The notes under the pieces are model-generated. The model saw only the letters and a program-made list of their open reading frames with translations. It was not told the origin of the DNA and did not search any database. Source: TA-21 sp036557405 (lineage in GTDB: Archaea; Thermoproteota; Nitrososphaeria; Nitrososphaerales; Nitrososphaeraceae). Taken from it: DNA of 64,000 nucleotides. The translations under genes were made by a program, and so were the position numbers. The stretch lies in assembly GCA_036557405.1 (NCBI GenBank), contig DATBHO010000089.1, forward strand, positions 9,074-73,073, given 5' to 3'. Shown in pieces: positions 16,697 to 24,662 of the stretch; position 1 is the stretch's first letter, and every line of letters starts with the position of its first letter.

Positions 16697-18107
16697 AAGT
16701 CTAGTCAGATCATTCGTTAAAACGGTATCATCATATATACCTCAAGTCGAGAAACCTAAAAAGAAAATTGGATTAAGTGAGAAATTCATTTGGTGCGGAA
16801 TTGCACTTTTTGCTTATCTTGTTATGGGTCAAATTCCGCTATATGGTGTAACAGATTCACCTAAATTTGATTTCCTAGCATTTGCTAGGGTCATATTTGC
16901 AGCACAACAAGGTACGTTGCTGGAGTTGGGTATTGGACCAATCGTTACTGCTGGCTTGTTAATGCAGTTGTTAAAAGGTTCTGAGTTGATAAAATTGAAT
17001 TTCAAAGATCCTGATGATCGTTCTCTCTTTACGTCTGCAACAAAGATAGTTACTATTATTGTTATTGTCGCAGAAGGATCATTGTATGGTGTTAGTGTTT
17101 ACGGCCACCTGCTTGCCAGTCCGAGTTTTATTCCTATATTGGTTGCGCAACTGGTTGGCTCAAGTCTTATTGTAATGTACCTTGATGAAACGATTCAAAA
17201 AGGGTGGGGTCTTGGGTCTGGCATAAGTCTGTTTATAATGGCAGGGGTTGCCCAAGGGATTATGTGGAGTATTTTTAGCCCGATACCTGCTCAGGATGGA
17301 CCAGTAGGAGTAATACCGTACATTATACATTCAGCTGCACAAGGCGACATGTCGAATGTATTATTTAGAACCGGACAGCTTCCAAGCATATTTGGTCTAA
17401 TAGTTACTTCTTTGGTTTTGTTGGCTCTGGTATATGTGCAGGGTATTCATGTGGATATACCTATTGTATCAACTAAGTATAGAGGATTTACTGCTGTATA
17501 TCCTATAAAGTTGCTGTACACGTCTAATATTCCTGTTATTTTGGCGTCGGCGCTATTGGCAAACGCCGTTTTTATAGGTCAGATGTTATGGGCAAACTAT
17601 AATCCTGAAAATGCAAATCCAGTGTTTAACTATATTGCTCAGTTTGATCCTCAAAGCTCCCAGTCTCCGACTGGAGGAATATTGTATTACATTACTGCTC
17701 CAAGAACGTTCGAACACGCACTTCAGGATCCGCTCAGAACTGTAGTTTATGTTATTTTTTGGACGGGGATAGTTACAGTATTTGGACGTTTATGGGTGGA
17801 ACTGGGAGGTTTATCCCCTAAATCAGCGGCGAAGAATTTATTGGATGCTGATGTACAGGTTCCCGGTTTTAGAAGAACTCAGAGTTCTGTTCAAACTTTG
17901 CTGAATAAATATATTCCAGCAGTTACAATAGCAGGGGGGATAATCATAGGGCTTTTGGCAGCAGTCTCAAATGTACTAAGTGTGTTTGGTACGGGGATTG
18001 GGATATTGCTTATGGTGGATATTTTGGTTAATTATTATAACCTACTCATCCGCGAACAAGTGGATGTTCACATGCCTAAACTGGCGTCACTCCTTGGAAG
18101 AACCTAG
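16677..18107 (+). CDS. secY: protein translocase subunit SecY
   Basis: Central pore of the Sec translocon in the cytoplasmic membrane. 476 residues with ten hydrophobic segments; the plug-region and lateral-gate landmarks include LFAYLVMGQIPLYGV, LELGIGPIVTAGLLMQLL, GWGLGSGISLFIMAG, VQGIHVDIPI-STKYRGF and LLYTSNIPVILASAL. It overlaps L15 upstream and the adenylate kinase gene downstream, so secretion capacity is co-expressed with ribosomal proteins. Confidence 0.97.
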   Translation: MSTVHNESLVRSFVKTVSSYIPQVEKPKKKIGLSEKFIWCGIALFAYLVMGQIPLYGVTDSPKFDFLAFARVIFAAQQGTLLELGIGPIVTAGLLMQLLKGSELIKLNFKDPDDRSLFTSATKIVTIIVIVAEGSLYGVSVYGHLLASPSFIPILVAQLVGSSLIVMYLDETIQKGWGLGSGISLFIMAGVAQGIMWSIFSPIPAQDGPVGVIPYIIHSAAQGDMSNVLFRTGQLPSIFGLIVTSLVLLALVYVQGIHVDIPIVSTKYRGFTAVYPIKLLYTSNIPVILASALLANAVFIGQMLWANYNPENANPVFNYIAQFDPQSSQSPTGGILYYITAPRTFEHALQDPLRTVVYVIFWTGIVTVFGRLWVELGGLSPKSAAKNLLDADVQVPGFRRTQSSVQTLLNKYIPAVTIAGGIIIGLLAAVSNVLSVFGTGIGILLMVDILVNYYNLLIREQVDVHMPKLASLLGRT

Positions 18108-18684
18108 AAAAAAAATAGTTGTGATAGTTGGAGTTCCTGGAGTAGGAAAGAGTACTATTATATCTAATGCCACACAGACGTTGAAAAATATGGGAACGAC
18201 TGTACGGACTGTAGTTTTTGGGTCTGTTATGTTTGAGGAAGCAAAAAAATTGGGAATAAATGATAGAGATGAGTTAAGAAAACTTTCAATAGATTTGCAA
18301 CAAAAATTACAAACTAAGGCAGCTAATTATATTTCTAGGTTAAAAGAGTCTACGGTAATTGTTGATACGCATCTTTTTATTAAGACCGCATCGGGTTACT
18401 ACCCTGGATTACCGATGAATTTGATTTTGAAACTGAAGCCTGACAGACTGGTCCTAGTAACTGCAAATTCGGAAGAGATTCTGAAAAGGAGAAAAAGCGA
18501 CAATACACGATCTAGAGATATAATTTCTGATAACGATATTAAGATGGACATAGATGTTTCGTTGTCAATCATTTCATCACTTTCTATTTTAACAGGAGCC
18601 CCATTTGAGATTATTTATAATCATGACAATATGATCGACTCTGCTACATCACATGTGGTCGAATTACTCAAAAAATCTGCTTGA
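18094..18684 (+). CDS. adkA: archaeal adenylate kinase
   Basis: Interconverts ATP + AMP and 2 ADP. Archaeal-type AdkA: P-loop GVPGVGKSTI close to the N-terminus (KKIVVIVGVPGVGKST), AMP-binding region FGSVMFEEAKKLG, VIVDTHLFIKTASGYYPGLP, and RKSDNTRSRD. I chose the TTG that gives 196 residues, the normal length; the frame is open further upstream inside secY, where residues are out-of-frame SecY and not homologous. Overlap with secY is 14 bases. Archaeal gene order SecY-Adk-Cmk-Cbf5 supports the call. Confidence 0.93.
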   Translation: MEEPRKKIVVIVGVPGVGKSTIISNATQTLKNMGTTVRTVVFGSVMFEEAKKLGINDRDELRKLSIDLQQKLQTKAANYISRLKESTVIVDTHLFIKTASGYYPGLPMNLILKLKPDRLVLVTANSEEILKRRKSDNTRSRDIISDNDIKMDIDVSLSIISSLSILTGAPFEIIYNHDNMIDSATSHVVELLKKSA

Positions 18685-18719
18685 TGAACATAAGTTCAAA
18701 AGTTGCATATATATGAATA

Positions 18720-19340
18720 TTGGTTGATAATATAACAAATCAAGTGACAAGAAAATTGAAATTTAATAATATACAGGATATTAGCGTAGTTATATCGGGA
18801 AGTGCAGCTGTTGGCAAAACTACATTGGCGCAGGCTCTTTCAAAAGAATTTGGCTTTAAATTGTACAACGGAGGAGATATTTTAAAGGAAATAGCAAGAC
18901 AACAAGGATACACAGTATCAGGAAATGATTGGTGGGATTCTGAAGAGGCAATTGGGTTTATGAAAGAACGAAAAAAGAATCCTTTATTTGACAGACAAGT
19001 GGATAAAAAATTACTCGATATTACTAAGCAGGGGAACGTTATTATTACTAGTCACACTCTTCCTTGGTTGTCATGTGATCCAATAACCTTTTGGCTTAGC
19101 GCATCTCAGCAGAAAAGATCTGAAAGAATGTCAAAACGTGACCAGATCTCTTTGTCAGATGCTTTACGCATTGTGAAGATGAGAGATAGGGAAAATAATA
19201 AAATCTACAAGAAAGTTTATGGCTGTGAATTTGGAGAAAGCTTAGAGGTTTTCGATTTCATGATAAATACTGAAATTCTTACGCTCAGTTCACTAGTCTA
19301 TTTGTGTAAGGAAATTATAAAAAACATGAAAGTTCAGTAA
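18720..19340 (+). CDS. cmk: cytidylate kinase (archaeal type)
   Basis: Phosphorylates CMP/dCMP. 206 residues with P-loop ISGSAAVGKTTLAQALSKEFG (ends cited), the archaeal Cmk pattern YNGGDILKEIARQQGY, VITSHTLPWLSCDP, WLSASQQKRSERMSKRD and RDRENNKIYKKVYG. TTG start. It lies between adkA and the pseudouridine synthase, a conserved archaeal block joining nucleotide supply to RNA modification. Confidence 0.93.
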   Translation: MVDNITNQVTRKLKFNNIQDISVVISGSAAVGKTTLAQALSKEFGFKLYNGGDILKEIARQQGYTVSGNDWWDSEEAIGFMKERKKNPLFDRQVDKKLLDITKQGNVIITSHTLPWLSCDPITFWLSASQQKRSERMSKRDQISLSDALRIVKMRDRENNKIYKKVYGCEFGESLEVFDFMINTEILTLSSLVYLCKEIIKNMKVQ

Positions 19341-19356
19341 TATAATATGACATACC

Positions 19357-20352
19357 ATGACATTAAAACTTGATACTTTAGAGATCATAAATGATGATGT
19401 TACTAACAATAAGTATGGACATTACCATAATAATAGACCATTGGATGTCCTTTTAGATTATGGGATTATCTTATTAGATAAGCCTTCAGGACCAACTAGC
19501 CATGAATTAGTTGCTTGGACAAAGAAAATTCTAGGAATTGCCAAGGCAGGTCATAGCGGTACCCTTGATCCTGGTACTACTGGTCTATTGCCAATAGGAT
19601 TGGGAGATGCAACCAAAGCGCTATCAATACTTCTATTAGGTCCAAAGGAATATTACGCTGTAGCAAGAGTTCATCAACAAAAAGACCTATCTCAAATTGA
19701 CGGCGTATTTCGAGAATTTACAGGAGAAATTTACCAAAGACCTCCTCAGAGGTCATCTGTAAAGAGAGCAACTCGTGTTAGAAGAATATACGAATTACAG
19801 AGACTAGAGAGTGTGGATAACTTGTTACTTATTCGAGTGCTATGTGAGGCAGGAACTTACATTAGAAAACTTGTTTATGATATAGGGGAGGTACTTGGAA
19901 CAGGGGCAACAATGTTTGAATTGAGGAGAACAAGAGTGAGTGTCTTTTCAGAAACTAGTGACAAATTAGTTAGGTTACATGATTTGGTTGATGCTATGGA
20001 GACATATAAAGAGACAAAACAGGAAGAAAAAATTCGCTCTATTATTAAACCAATTGAAATGGCACTTGAAGGAGTTGCTTCTGTTGCAGTAAAAGACTCT
20101 GCGGTTGATGCACTCTGTCATGGCGCACAAGTAGCGATTCCCGGAATTGTGGCTATTGACAAGACTATAACTAGAGGGGATAAAGTTGTAATCTACTCAT
20201 TAAAAGGTGAAATTATTGCTCTGAGTGAAGCGATTATGAGTGCGGAAGAAATTAGACAAAATGACAAGGGTATAGCATTCAATATTCATAGATTGATAAT
20301 GAAACCTAATACTTATCCACGTGCTTGGAAGTCAAATAAAAAGCTGGAATGA
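19357..20352 (+). CDS. cbf5: tRNA/rRNA pseudouridine synthase Cbf5 (TruB family)
   Basis: Catalytic subunit of H/ACA guide RNPs; also modifies U55 of tRNA without a guide. 331 residues: motif II AGHSGTLDPGTTGLLPIG with the catalytic Asp at about 71, the N-terminal LLDKPSGPTSHE, CEAGTYIRKL, and a C-terminal PUA domain (SVAVKDSAVDALCHGAQVAIPG and GDKVVIYSLKGEIIAL, ends cited). It closes the L18-to-Cbf5 run. Confidence 0.96.
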   Translation: MTLKLDTLEIINDDVTNNKYGHYHNNRPLDVLLDYGIILLDKPSGPTSHELVAWTKKILGIAKAGHSGTLDPGTTGLLPIGLGDATKALSILLLGPKEYYAVARVHQQKDLSQIDGVFREFTGEIYQRPPQRSSVKRATRVRRIYELQRLESVDNLLLIRVLCEAGTYIRKLVYDIGEVLGTGATMFELRRTRVSVFSETSDKLVRLHDLVDAMETYKETKQEEKIRSIIKPIEMALEGVASVAVKDSAVDALCHGAQVAIPGIVAIDKTITRGDKVVIYSLKGEIIALSEAIMSAEEIRQNDKGIAFNIHRLIMKPNTYPRAWKSNKKLE

Positions 20353-20448
20353 AAAACTAAAAAATTGAATTTCTGTGCTCTCGAATTGTTTATTGTTAAA
20401 TATTGCGTAGATTGATATTCTGTCCTTTATGATGAATGATTATTCGTT

Positions 20449-21345
20449 CTAGCCGCCATCTTCAGGATTATTGTTCCTATCTTTTGAATCAGTAGAGTTA
20501 AGCATACTGGTAACGTTAGTATTGTTTAGAGATTCTTCTCCTCCTGATTGTTTTTGTTTACCAATAATAGTAGTAGTCTCTTCTCCTCCTGATTGTTTTT
20601 GTTCTTCTCCTGTCTGAGCTGATTTTTCTCCACCCGTAGCATTAGTCATGTTAGTGGCTTCAGGTGTTCCTGCTAGAGCTTGTTCTTCTGCCCCAGTCTT
20701 GGCTTGTTCTTTTTCGCCTTCAGATTGTTTTTGCTGTTCCCTTGTCTGACCTGGAGTTTCTCCACTTGTAGCATTGGTAGCATTAGTCGCTATGCCTTTA
20801 GTTGCATTTGTAACAGGCTCATCTTCATCCTCTTGGCCACCTGTAGCATTGGCTACAGCTGAGTCCACTGATTCAATTTTTTTAATATCTTGTGGGGATG
20901 CAACTTCAAGAATTGATTTATTATCATTAGATTTCCCAGATGTTATATTTTCTAATACGTCAGCCGGAGCAAGTCCTATTCCTGTACTATTTTTCAGGTC
21001 TTCGTCAACATGTTTTATAATCTTTGTAGCGTTTGCTGGGAGTATCTGTAATATTTCAGTTCTATTGGTAATTGAGAGTGGATCAGTATCAGGATCCTTA
21101 ATGGGATTTTCTTTTGGTAAATCTTGTACTTTAATTGCGTCCGATGGCGGAGGAGGAGGAACAGCTCCATCTTCAGATTTTGGAACAAAAAGAGGTTTTG
21201 CTCCATCAAATAATGGCACTTCTGTCCCAGTTGCATTTGTCGAATTTGCACCTTGAGCAAAAACCTGAATCGATGTTGGATGCATGATAACCATTGTTGA
21301 CACTAGTATCAATAAAACTACAAAACCGTACTTTAGCAATTTCAT
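20449..21345 (-). CDS. secreted Asn/Thr-rich, low-complexity protein with short repeats
   Basis: Unrecognised exported protein of 298 residues. A clear signal peptide (MKLLKYGFVVLLILVSTMVI, cleavage probably after VFAQG) precedes a mature chain rich in NAT, NST, NMT and NKS sequons, suggesting heavy N-glycosylation on the cell surface. The C-terminal third is repetitive: NATGGEKSAQTGEEQKQSGG is followed by EETTTIIGKQKQSGGEE, and related GETPGQTREQQKQSEGE occurs earlier. The start seven codons inside the longer frame gives a standard signal peptide. It is followed, in the same orientation, by nothing co-directional for 90 bases. Function unknown. Confidence 0.75.
   Translation of the reverse strand: MKLLKYGFVVLLILVSTMVIMHPTSIQVFAQGANSTNATGTEVPLFDGAKPLFVPKSEDGAVPPPPPSDAIKVQDLPKENPIKDPDTDPLSITNRTEILQILPANATKIIKHVDEDLKNSTGIGLAPADVLENITSGKSNDNKSILEVASPQDIKKIESVDSAVANATGGQEDEDEPVTNATKGIATNATNATSGETPGQTREQQKQSEGEKEQAKTGAEEQALAGTPEATNMTNATGGEKSAQTGEEQKQSGGEETTTIIGKQKQSGGEESLNNTNVTSMLNSTDSKDRNNNPEDGG
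20540..20621. repeat. direct repeat encoding the QKQSGGEE motif
   Basis: CTCCTCCTGATTGTTTTTGTT occurs twice about 45 bases apart (one 21-base unit starting near 20537, the other near 20582), with a degenerate third copy near 20722. They encode the repeated EQKQSGGE / KQKQSGGE stretches and could promote repeat-number change by slippage or recombination. Confidence 0.55.
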
Positions 21346-21543
21346 TTCGAGACAACCATTTAACATGTTAACGATAATTTAAACAATACTAATAAGATTT
21401 ATGGATTTGGAAAATATATCGAGTCCCTAGAATGTATCTACACAAGAATTGAATAAAAAGTTGTTTAAGATAGAAATCTTATTATAAATGAAATTTTGCG
21501 ACCAATAAAAAAATACGATCTCACTAAAAAATATTTAGAAATC

Positions 21544-22266
21544 TTAGCAATTTGATTTCTTGGTGTCACCTTCTGACGGATGATAATCTAGGATAATATC
21601 ATGTCCGCTTCCACAGTCAAATTTATCGGCTCCTGAGCCACCTTTGAGTACGTCATCACCAGATCCGCCATTGAGTTTATCATTTCCCTTTCCACCTGAT
21701 AATCTATCATCGCCACTTCCTCCAGCTAGGTTGTCCTTACCTGCATAACCTTTTAGTTTGTCATCCCCTTCTTCCCCATATAGCCAATCATTTCCTTGGT
21801 TTCCTGCCATCCAATCAGCGCCTTTACTTCCATAAATAAAGTCATTGCCCTTATTTCCTTCTAGTATATCATTGCCCTTTCCACCTGTTATGTCATCATC
21901 GCCACTATTACCTTGAATCACATCGGAATTCTTTCCACCATATATGGTATCATCGCCACCATTCCCTTCAACTATGTCTTCACCATCTCCTGCCAATATG
22001 TAATCATCACCAGAATTTCCCATGATGTTGTCATCTCCATCTTCTCCATACAGATTATCATGTCCATCTTTTCCCCAAATGGTATCATCGCCTTTCTGTC
22101 CCCATATGCTATCATCCTTATTAGTTCCTGGAAGATCATCATCACCATTAGTTCCTACGATGTTCTTTGCCATTGCACTATGAACAAGTGATGGAGATAG
22201 TGCAACCGCTACAAGTGCAATTAAAGCAACAACTATTTTTTTACCGTTGATAATCTTATAGTACAT
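21544..22266 (-). CDS. secreted RTX-type calcium-binding repeat protein
   Basis: 240 residues: a signal peptide (KKIVVALIALVAVALSPSLV, then HSAMA) followed by nearly twenty nonapeptide units of GGxGxDxUx type, for example GEDGDDNIMGNSGDDYI and GGKGNDKLNGGSGDDVLKGG, ending with FDCGSGHDIILDYHPSEGD. Such repeats fold into a calcium-loaded parallel beta-roll outside the cell. The C-terminal FDCGxGxDxIxDF-like cap is typical. No catalytic domain is present, so it may be a surface or matrix protein. Nucleotide repeats match the protein repeats. It neighbours another secreted protein in the same orientation. Confidence 0.9.
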   Translation of the reverse strand: MYYKIINGKKIVVALIALVAVALSPSLVHSAMAKNIVGTNGDDDLPGTNKDDSIWGQKGDDTIWGKDGHDNLYGEDGDDNIMGNSGDDYILAGDGEDIVEGNGGDDTIYGGKNSDVIQGNSGDDDITGGKGNDILEGNKGNDFIYGSKGADWMAGNQGNDWLYGEEGDDKLKGYAGKDNLAGGSGDDRLSGGKGNDKLNGGSGDDVLKGGSGADKFDCGSGHDIILDYHPSEGDTKKSNC

Positions 22267-22404
22267 CTCTTATCTACAACAAGTAGAATGAGCACTAATT
22301 TAAGCAGTACTTTTTTTTGAGTGAATTGTTGTTATATTTGTTAACACAGCGTACATTCTAAAATAGTTAAACATCAGTTGGACCGTGAGTATGATTATAA
22401 AGTA

Positions 22405-22506
22405 CGCCGGGAGAGGGATTTGAACCCTCGAGACCTTCACAGGTCACAAGCTTTCGGTACTTGGATGGTTCCAGGCTTGCGCCCTACCAGGCTAGGCGAC
22501 CCCGGC
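22405..22506 (-). tRNA. tRNA-Ser(GGA), intron-containing
   Basis: Reading the minus strand: acceptor GCCGGGG with TCCCGGC, discriminator G as in archaeal tRNA-Ser, T arm GAGGG-TTCAAAT-CCCTC, long variable arm GACCT-GTGA-AGGTC (class II). Anticodon stem CAAGC/GCTTG encloses CTGGAA, a 16-base insert CCATCCAAGTACCGAA, then A. Removing it gives the seven-base loop CTGGAAA with anticodon GGA and an 86-nt tRNA. The intron is at the canonical 37/38 site; its bulge-helix-bulge is weaker (GG/CC plus a U-G pair). CCA is not encoded. A TATA-like TTAATATAAAG lies about 30 bases upstream. Confidence 0.92.
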
Positions 22507-22592
22507 TCAGAATCTACTCAATTTTTTCTTTATATTAACTATTAATTAGGCTCGTGTAATGGAACTTTTTGAAAAAATGTTGTCTTGAAGGA

Positions 22593-22748
22593 TTATTTCT
22601 CGCTTAACAGCTTTCCGGACATCATGTCGTACTCATTAATGTTGCGATGCCCTAATTTATCGACGTGTTCTTCAACATCAGAGCGAAATGAAAACGTAGA
22701 ACTACATTCTTTACAAATCCAGATTGACTTCAGGTCATAGTTTTTCAT
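22593..22748 (-). CDS. 51-residue single C2H2 zinc-finger protein
   Basis: Too short for usual gene finders. Reads MKNYDLKSIWICKECSSTFS followed by FRSDVEEHVDKLGHRN: C-x2-C-x12-H-x4-H, a classical C2H2 finger, with a short acidic/hydrophobic tail. Such mini-proteins are frequent in Thaumarchaeota and are presumed nucleic-acid or protein binders; no specific function is known. It stands alone on the minus strand after tRNA-Ser. Confidence 0.7.
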   Translation of the reverse strand: MKNYDLKSIWICKECSSTFSFRSDVEEHVDKLGHRNINEYDMMSGKLLSEK

Positions 22749-22931
22749 TAGTCAATTTGAAATATATTACATTAAATTTAAACAATAAGGTAGGAAGTTA
22801 CATATTATTCATTAAATAAAATCTTTCTAAAGTATTAAGTAGTTGATTTTATTGTAAAAAACAATTAATAGACAGATTCTGGGATGATCCAGGAAAAGAC
22901 TATAATATTCATTCTAGTATCCTCAATACTG

Positions 22932-23090
22932 ATGAGCACTACCTCCATTTCAAGCGATTGCAAGAATAATAGGCACCTTGAATGTCTTGATTGTATGTGC
23001 AAATGTCATATTCCCGGTACTATGGAGAATCTGGCAAAAAAGATTGCTAAACTTGAGAAAGAAACCCCTGGTGTCGGTGAATCGCTTTAA
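22932..23090 (+). CDS. small Cys-rich hypothetical protein
   Basis: 52 residues starting MSTTSISSDCKNNRHLECLD and continuing CMCKCHIPG, then a helical tail (ENLAKKIAKLEKE). The Cys/His pattern C-x5-H-x2-C-x2-C-x-C-x-C-H suggests a metal-binding knuckle. The frame is open 16 codons further upstream (ATG at 22884), which would add a hydrophobic TIIFILVSSIL segment and make it a secreted or anchored protein; I cannot decide between the starts. It converges on rlmE. Function unknown. Confidence 0.55.
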   Translation: MSTTSISSDCKNNRHLECLDCMCKCHIPGTMENLAKKIAKLEKETPGVGESL

Positions 23091-23129
23091 TTTTAGTTAT
23101 ACTATGACTAATTCTAGTTTTTTGCAGTT

Positions 23130-23738
23130 TCATGAGCTATTATTCATCCCAGTAAATGCTGAACAGACTAGATAAAATTCACTACTTCTCTGCCTGCTTG
23201 CCTTTGGCTTGCTTGTTGTTACTTTCTTAAATATTCTACATGCCTCTTGTTTAACATTTCCTGAATATTCACCCTCAAAGATTTTGAATATCGCGTTGCC
23301 ACCAACTTTCAAAAGCTTTTTCGATATCTGCAATGCAACTAATGTTAGTGATATTTGTCTCTCGTGATCGTAGTGCCAGATTCCACTAACGTTAGGAGAT
23401 AAATCAGACAGTACTACATCAAATGAATTTGGATACCTTTGCTTGATAATTTGTAAGATATTCGGATCCTCTATGTCAACCTGAAATACCGAAGTTCCAG
23501 CAATCGGTTGGATTGGACTTATATCAATACCAACAACTTTCCCATTTACACCTGAATATTTCTTGGAAACTTGTAACCATCCACCTGGGGCACATCCAAT
23601 ATCCAAAACGGTGTCGCTTTCTTTCACTATGTTATATTTCTTAATAAGCTCTAACAGCTTATATGAAGACCTACTCCTGTAACCTTGGTCTTTTGCTAAT
23701 TTTCTATATTGATCCCTTAACGCACTTTCTATTTTCAT
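23130..23738 (-). CDS. rlmE: 23S rRNA 2'-O-ribose methyltransferase (RlmE/FtsJ family)
   Basis: 202-residue SAM-dependent methyltransferase. Signatures: YRSRSSYKLLELIKKYN with the catalytic Lys, DIGCAPGGWLQVSKKYSG (SAM motif I), DVVLSDLSPNVSG with catalytic Asp, and GGNAIFKIFEGE with catalytic Lys/Glu, completing the K-D-K-E tetrad, followed by KPKASRQRSSEFYLVC. Length fits the core enzyme without TRAM extension. Monocistronic on the minus strand. Confidence 0.94.
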   Translation of the reverse strand: MKIESALRDQYRKLAKDQGYRSRSSYKLLELIKKYNIVKESDTVLDIGCAPGGWLQVSKKYSGVNGKVVGIDISPIQPIAGTSVFQVDIEDPNILQIIKQRYPNSFDVVLSDLSPNVSGIWHYDHERQISLTLVALQISKKLLKVGGNAIFKIFEGEYSGNVKQEACRIFKKVTTSKPKASRQRSSEFYLVCSAFTGMNNSS

Positions 23739-23877
23739 ATATTAATAATTGCTCTCCTCACTTCAGCTTGTAGTTTGAAAGTTTTTTCGAATTCATAATT
23801 ACCTCACTATTCTTTAATTTCAGATCTAGGCTAGATGGTGTCATAAAGTCATAAATTCTGTGCAAATTCACTTATTG

Positions 23878-24024
23878 CTACGTAAAGTATCTTCTCATAA
23901 CAGTTTCCATTCTTAATTTCACAATATCTTGATCATTTAAAATCTCAGGATGCCTTTGTCTTAGGTGTCTGAGTGCAAACCTAACATTCTGACCACATAT
24001 TTTACATTTTGCTTTGCCGAACAT
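23878..24024 (-). CDS. 48-residue zinc-finger-like protein
   Basis: Reads MFGKAKCKICGQNVRFALRH then LRQRHPEIL and ends MRRYFT. C-x2-C ... H-x4-H forms a C2H2-like finger (C7, C10, H20, H25) followed by a basic helix. It was found by reading the intergenic region between rlmE and the next finger protein; coding character is good and a stop-free frame of exactly this size with a zinc motif is unlikely by chance. Function unknown. Confidence 0.65.
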   Translation of the reverse strand: MFGKAKCKICGQNVRFALRHLRQRHPEILNDQDIVKLRMETVMRRYFT

Positions 24025-24078
24025 CAGTGATATAGAAACCTTGCCAGTAATAAAAATTGTCAGACCTTAGAAGACAAA

Positions 24079-24090
24079 GGGGGGAGGGGG
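24079..24090 (+). other. isolated G tract next to a TATA-like element
   Basis: GGGGGGAGGGGG, conspicuous in an AT-rich intergenic region, immediately followed by TTTATAAATTA. The combination looks like a promoter whose upstream element is G-rich; no annotated gene starts within 100 bases downstream on the same strand. Confidence 0.4.
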
Positions 24091-24244
24091 TTTATAAATT
24101 ACTATCTTTGGTAAAGGGTGGCTCAATTCATAAGGGATAAATCAGTCTGACCTAATTTTTCCATTTCCCCTCACTCATTCTAAACTAGTAATACTTTCTT
24201 GATAACAAATATTGTAAAAAAGTTTTAAAATAACACACATATTT

Positions 24245-24499
24245 TTACCCAATTCCGATAGGCGGCCTTTTATGTTCGCTGTGTTCAAGAAGTTTGTGAT
24301 AATTTAACATATCTGCATCATCAAACATTTTTCCACAAATTTCACATTTCCACTTACTAATCCCTTCAGCAGTTTTACTTGACTGCTCAGAAGACATACT
24401 ATTATTAAAGAGGTCATTGCAGATAAGGTTTTCATCATAAATGTCGAAATCAAATAGATTATCAATTTGTAGATGATAATCAAAATGGGTTAGGTTCAT
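24245..24499 (-). CDS. C2H2 zinc-finger protein
   Basis: 84 residues. The C-terminal half holds one C2H2 finger, KWKCEICGKMFDDADMLNYH then KLLEHSEHKRPPIG; the N-terminal half is acidic and Asn-rich without a domain. A shorter start at MSSEQSSKTAEG (24397) would leave a 50-residue protein closer in size to the neighbouring fingers. It is third in a run of small zinc-finger genes on this strand (22593, 23878, 24245). Function unknown. Confidence 0.7.
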   Translation of the reverse strand: MNLTHFDYHLQIDNLFDFDIYDENLICNDLFNNSMSSEQSSKTAEGISKWKCEICGKMFDDADMLNYHKLLEHSEHKRPPIGIG

Positions 24500-24662
24500 A
24501 GGATTCTAATTGGTTAAGTTATTGGTATTAATCATCTAACCAGTTAATCTAATTATTGAATAATATTTTCATTGAACGAAAAATTTCTAAACATTTGTTT
24601 AGTGCAAATTTAACATAAAATTTCGAAAAACAAAAATTTAGGATTAAAAAGACCATATTTGA

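Noticed and set aside
20774..21256. 160-codon plus-strand frame over the secreted low-complexity protein
   Set aside because: Antisense of a Thr/Asn/Glu-rich repetitive gene; it lacks a sensible domain and the minus-strand frame has a real signal peptide.
21544..22266. Tandem DNA repeats of the RTX gene as a possible CRISPR array
   Set aside because: Repeats are about 27 bases, degenerate and in frame with nonapeptide protein repeats, with no unique spacers and no cas genes.
24059..24151. GTCAGAC/GTCTGAC pair as a transposon end or attachment site
   Set aside because: Only seven bases, 79 bases apart, no transposase, integrase or target duplication nearby.
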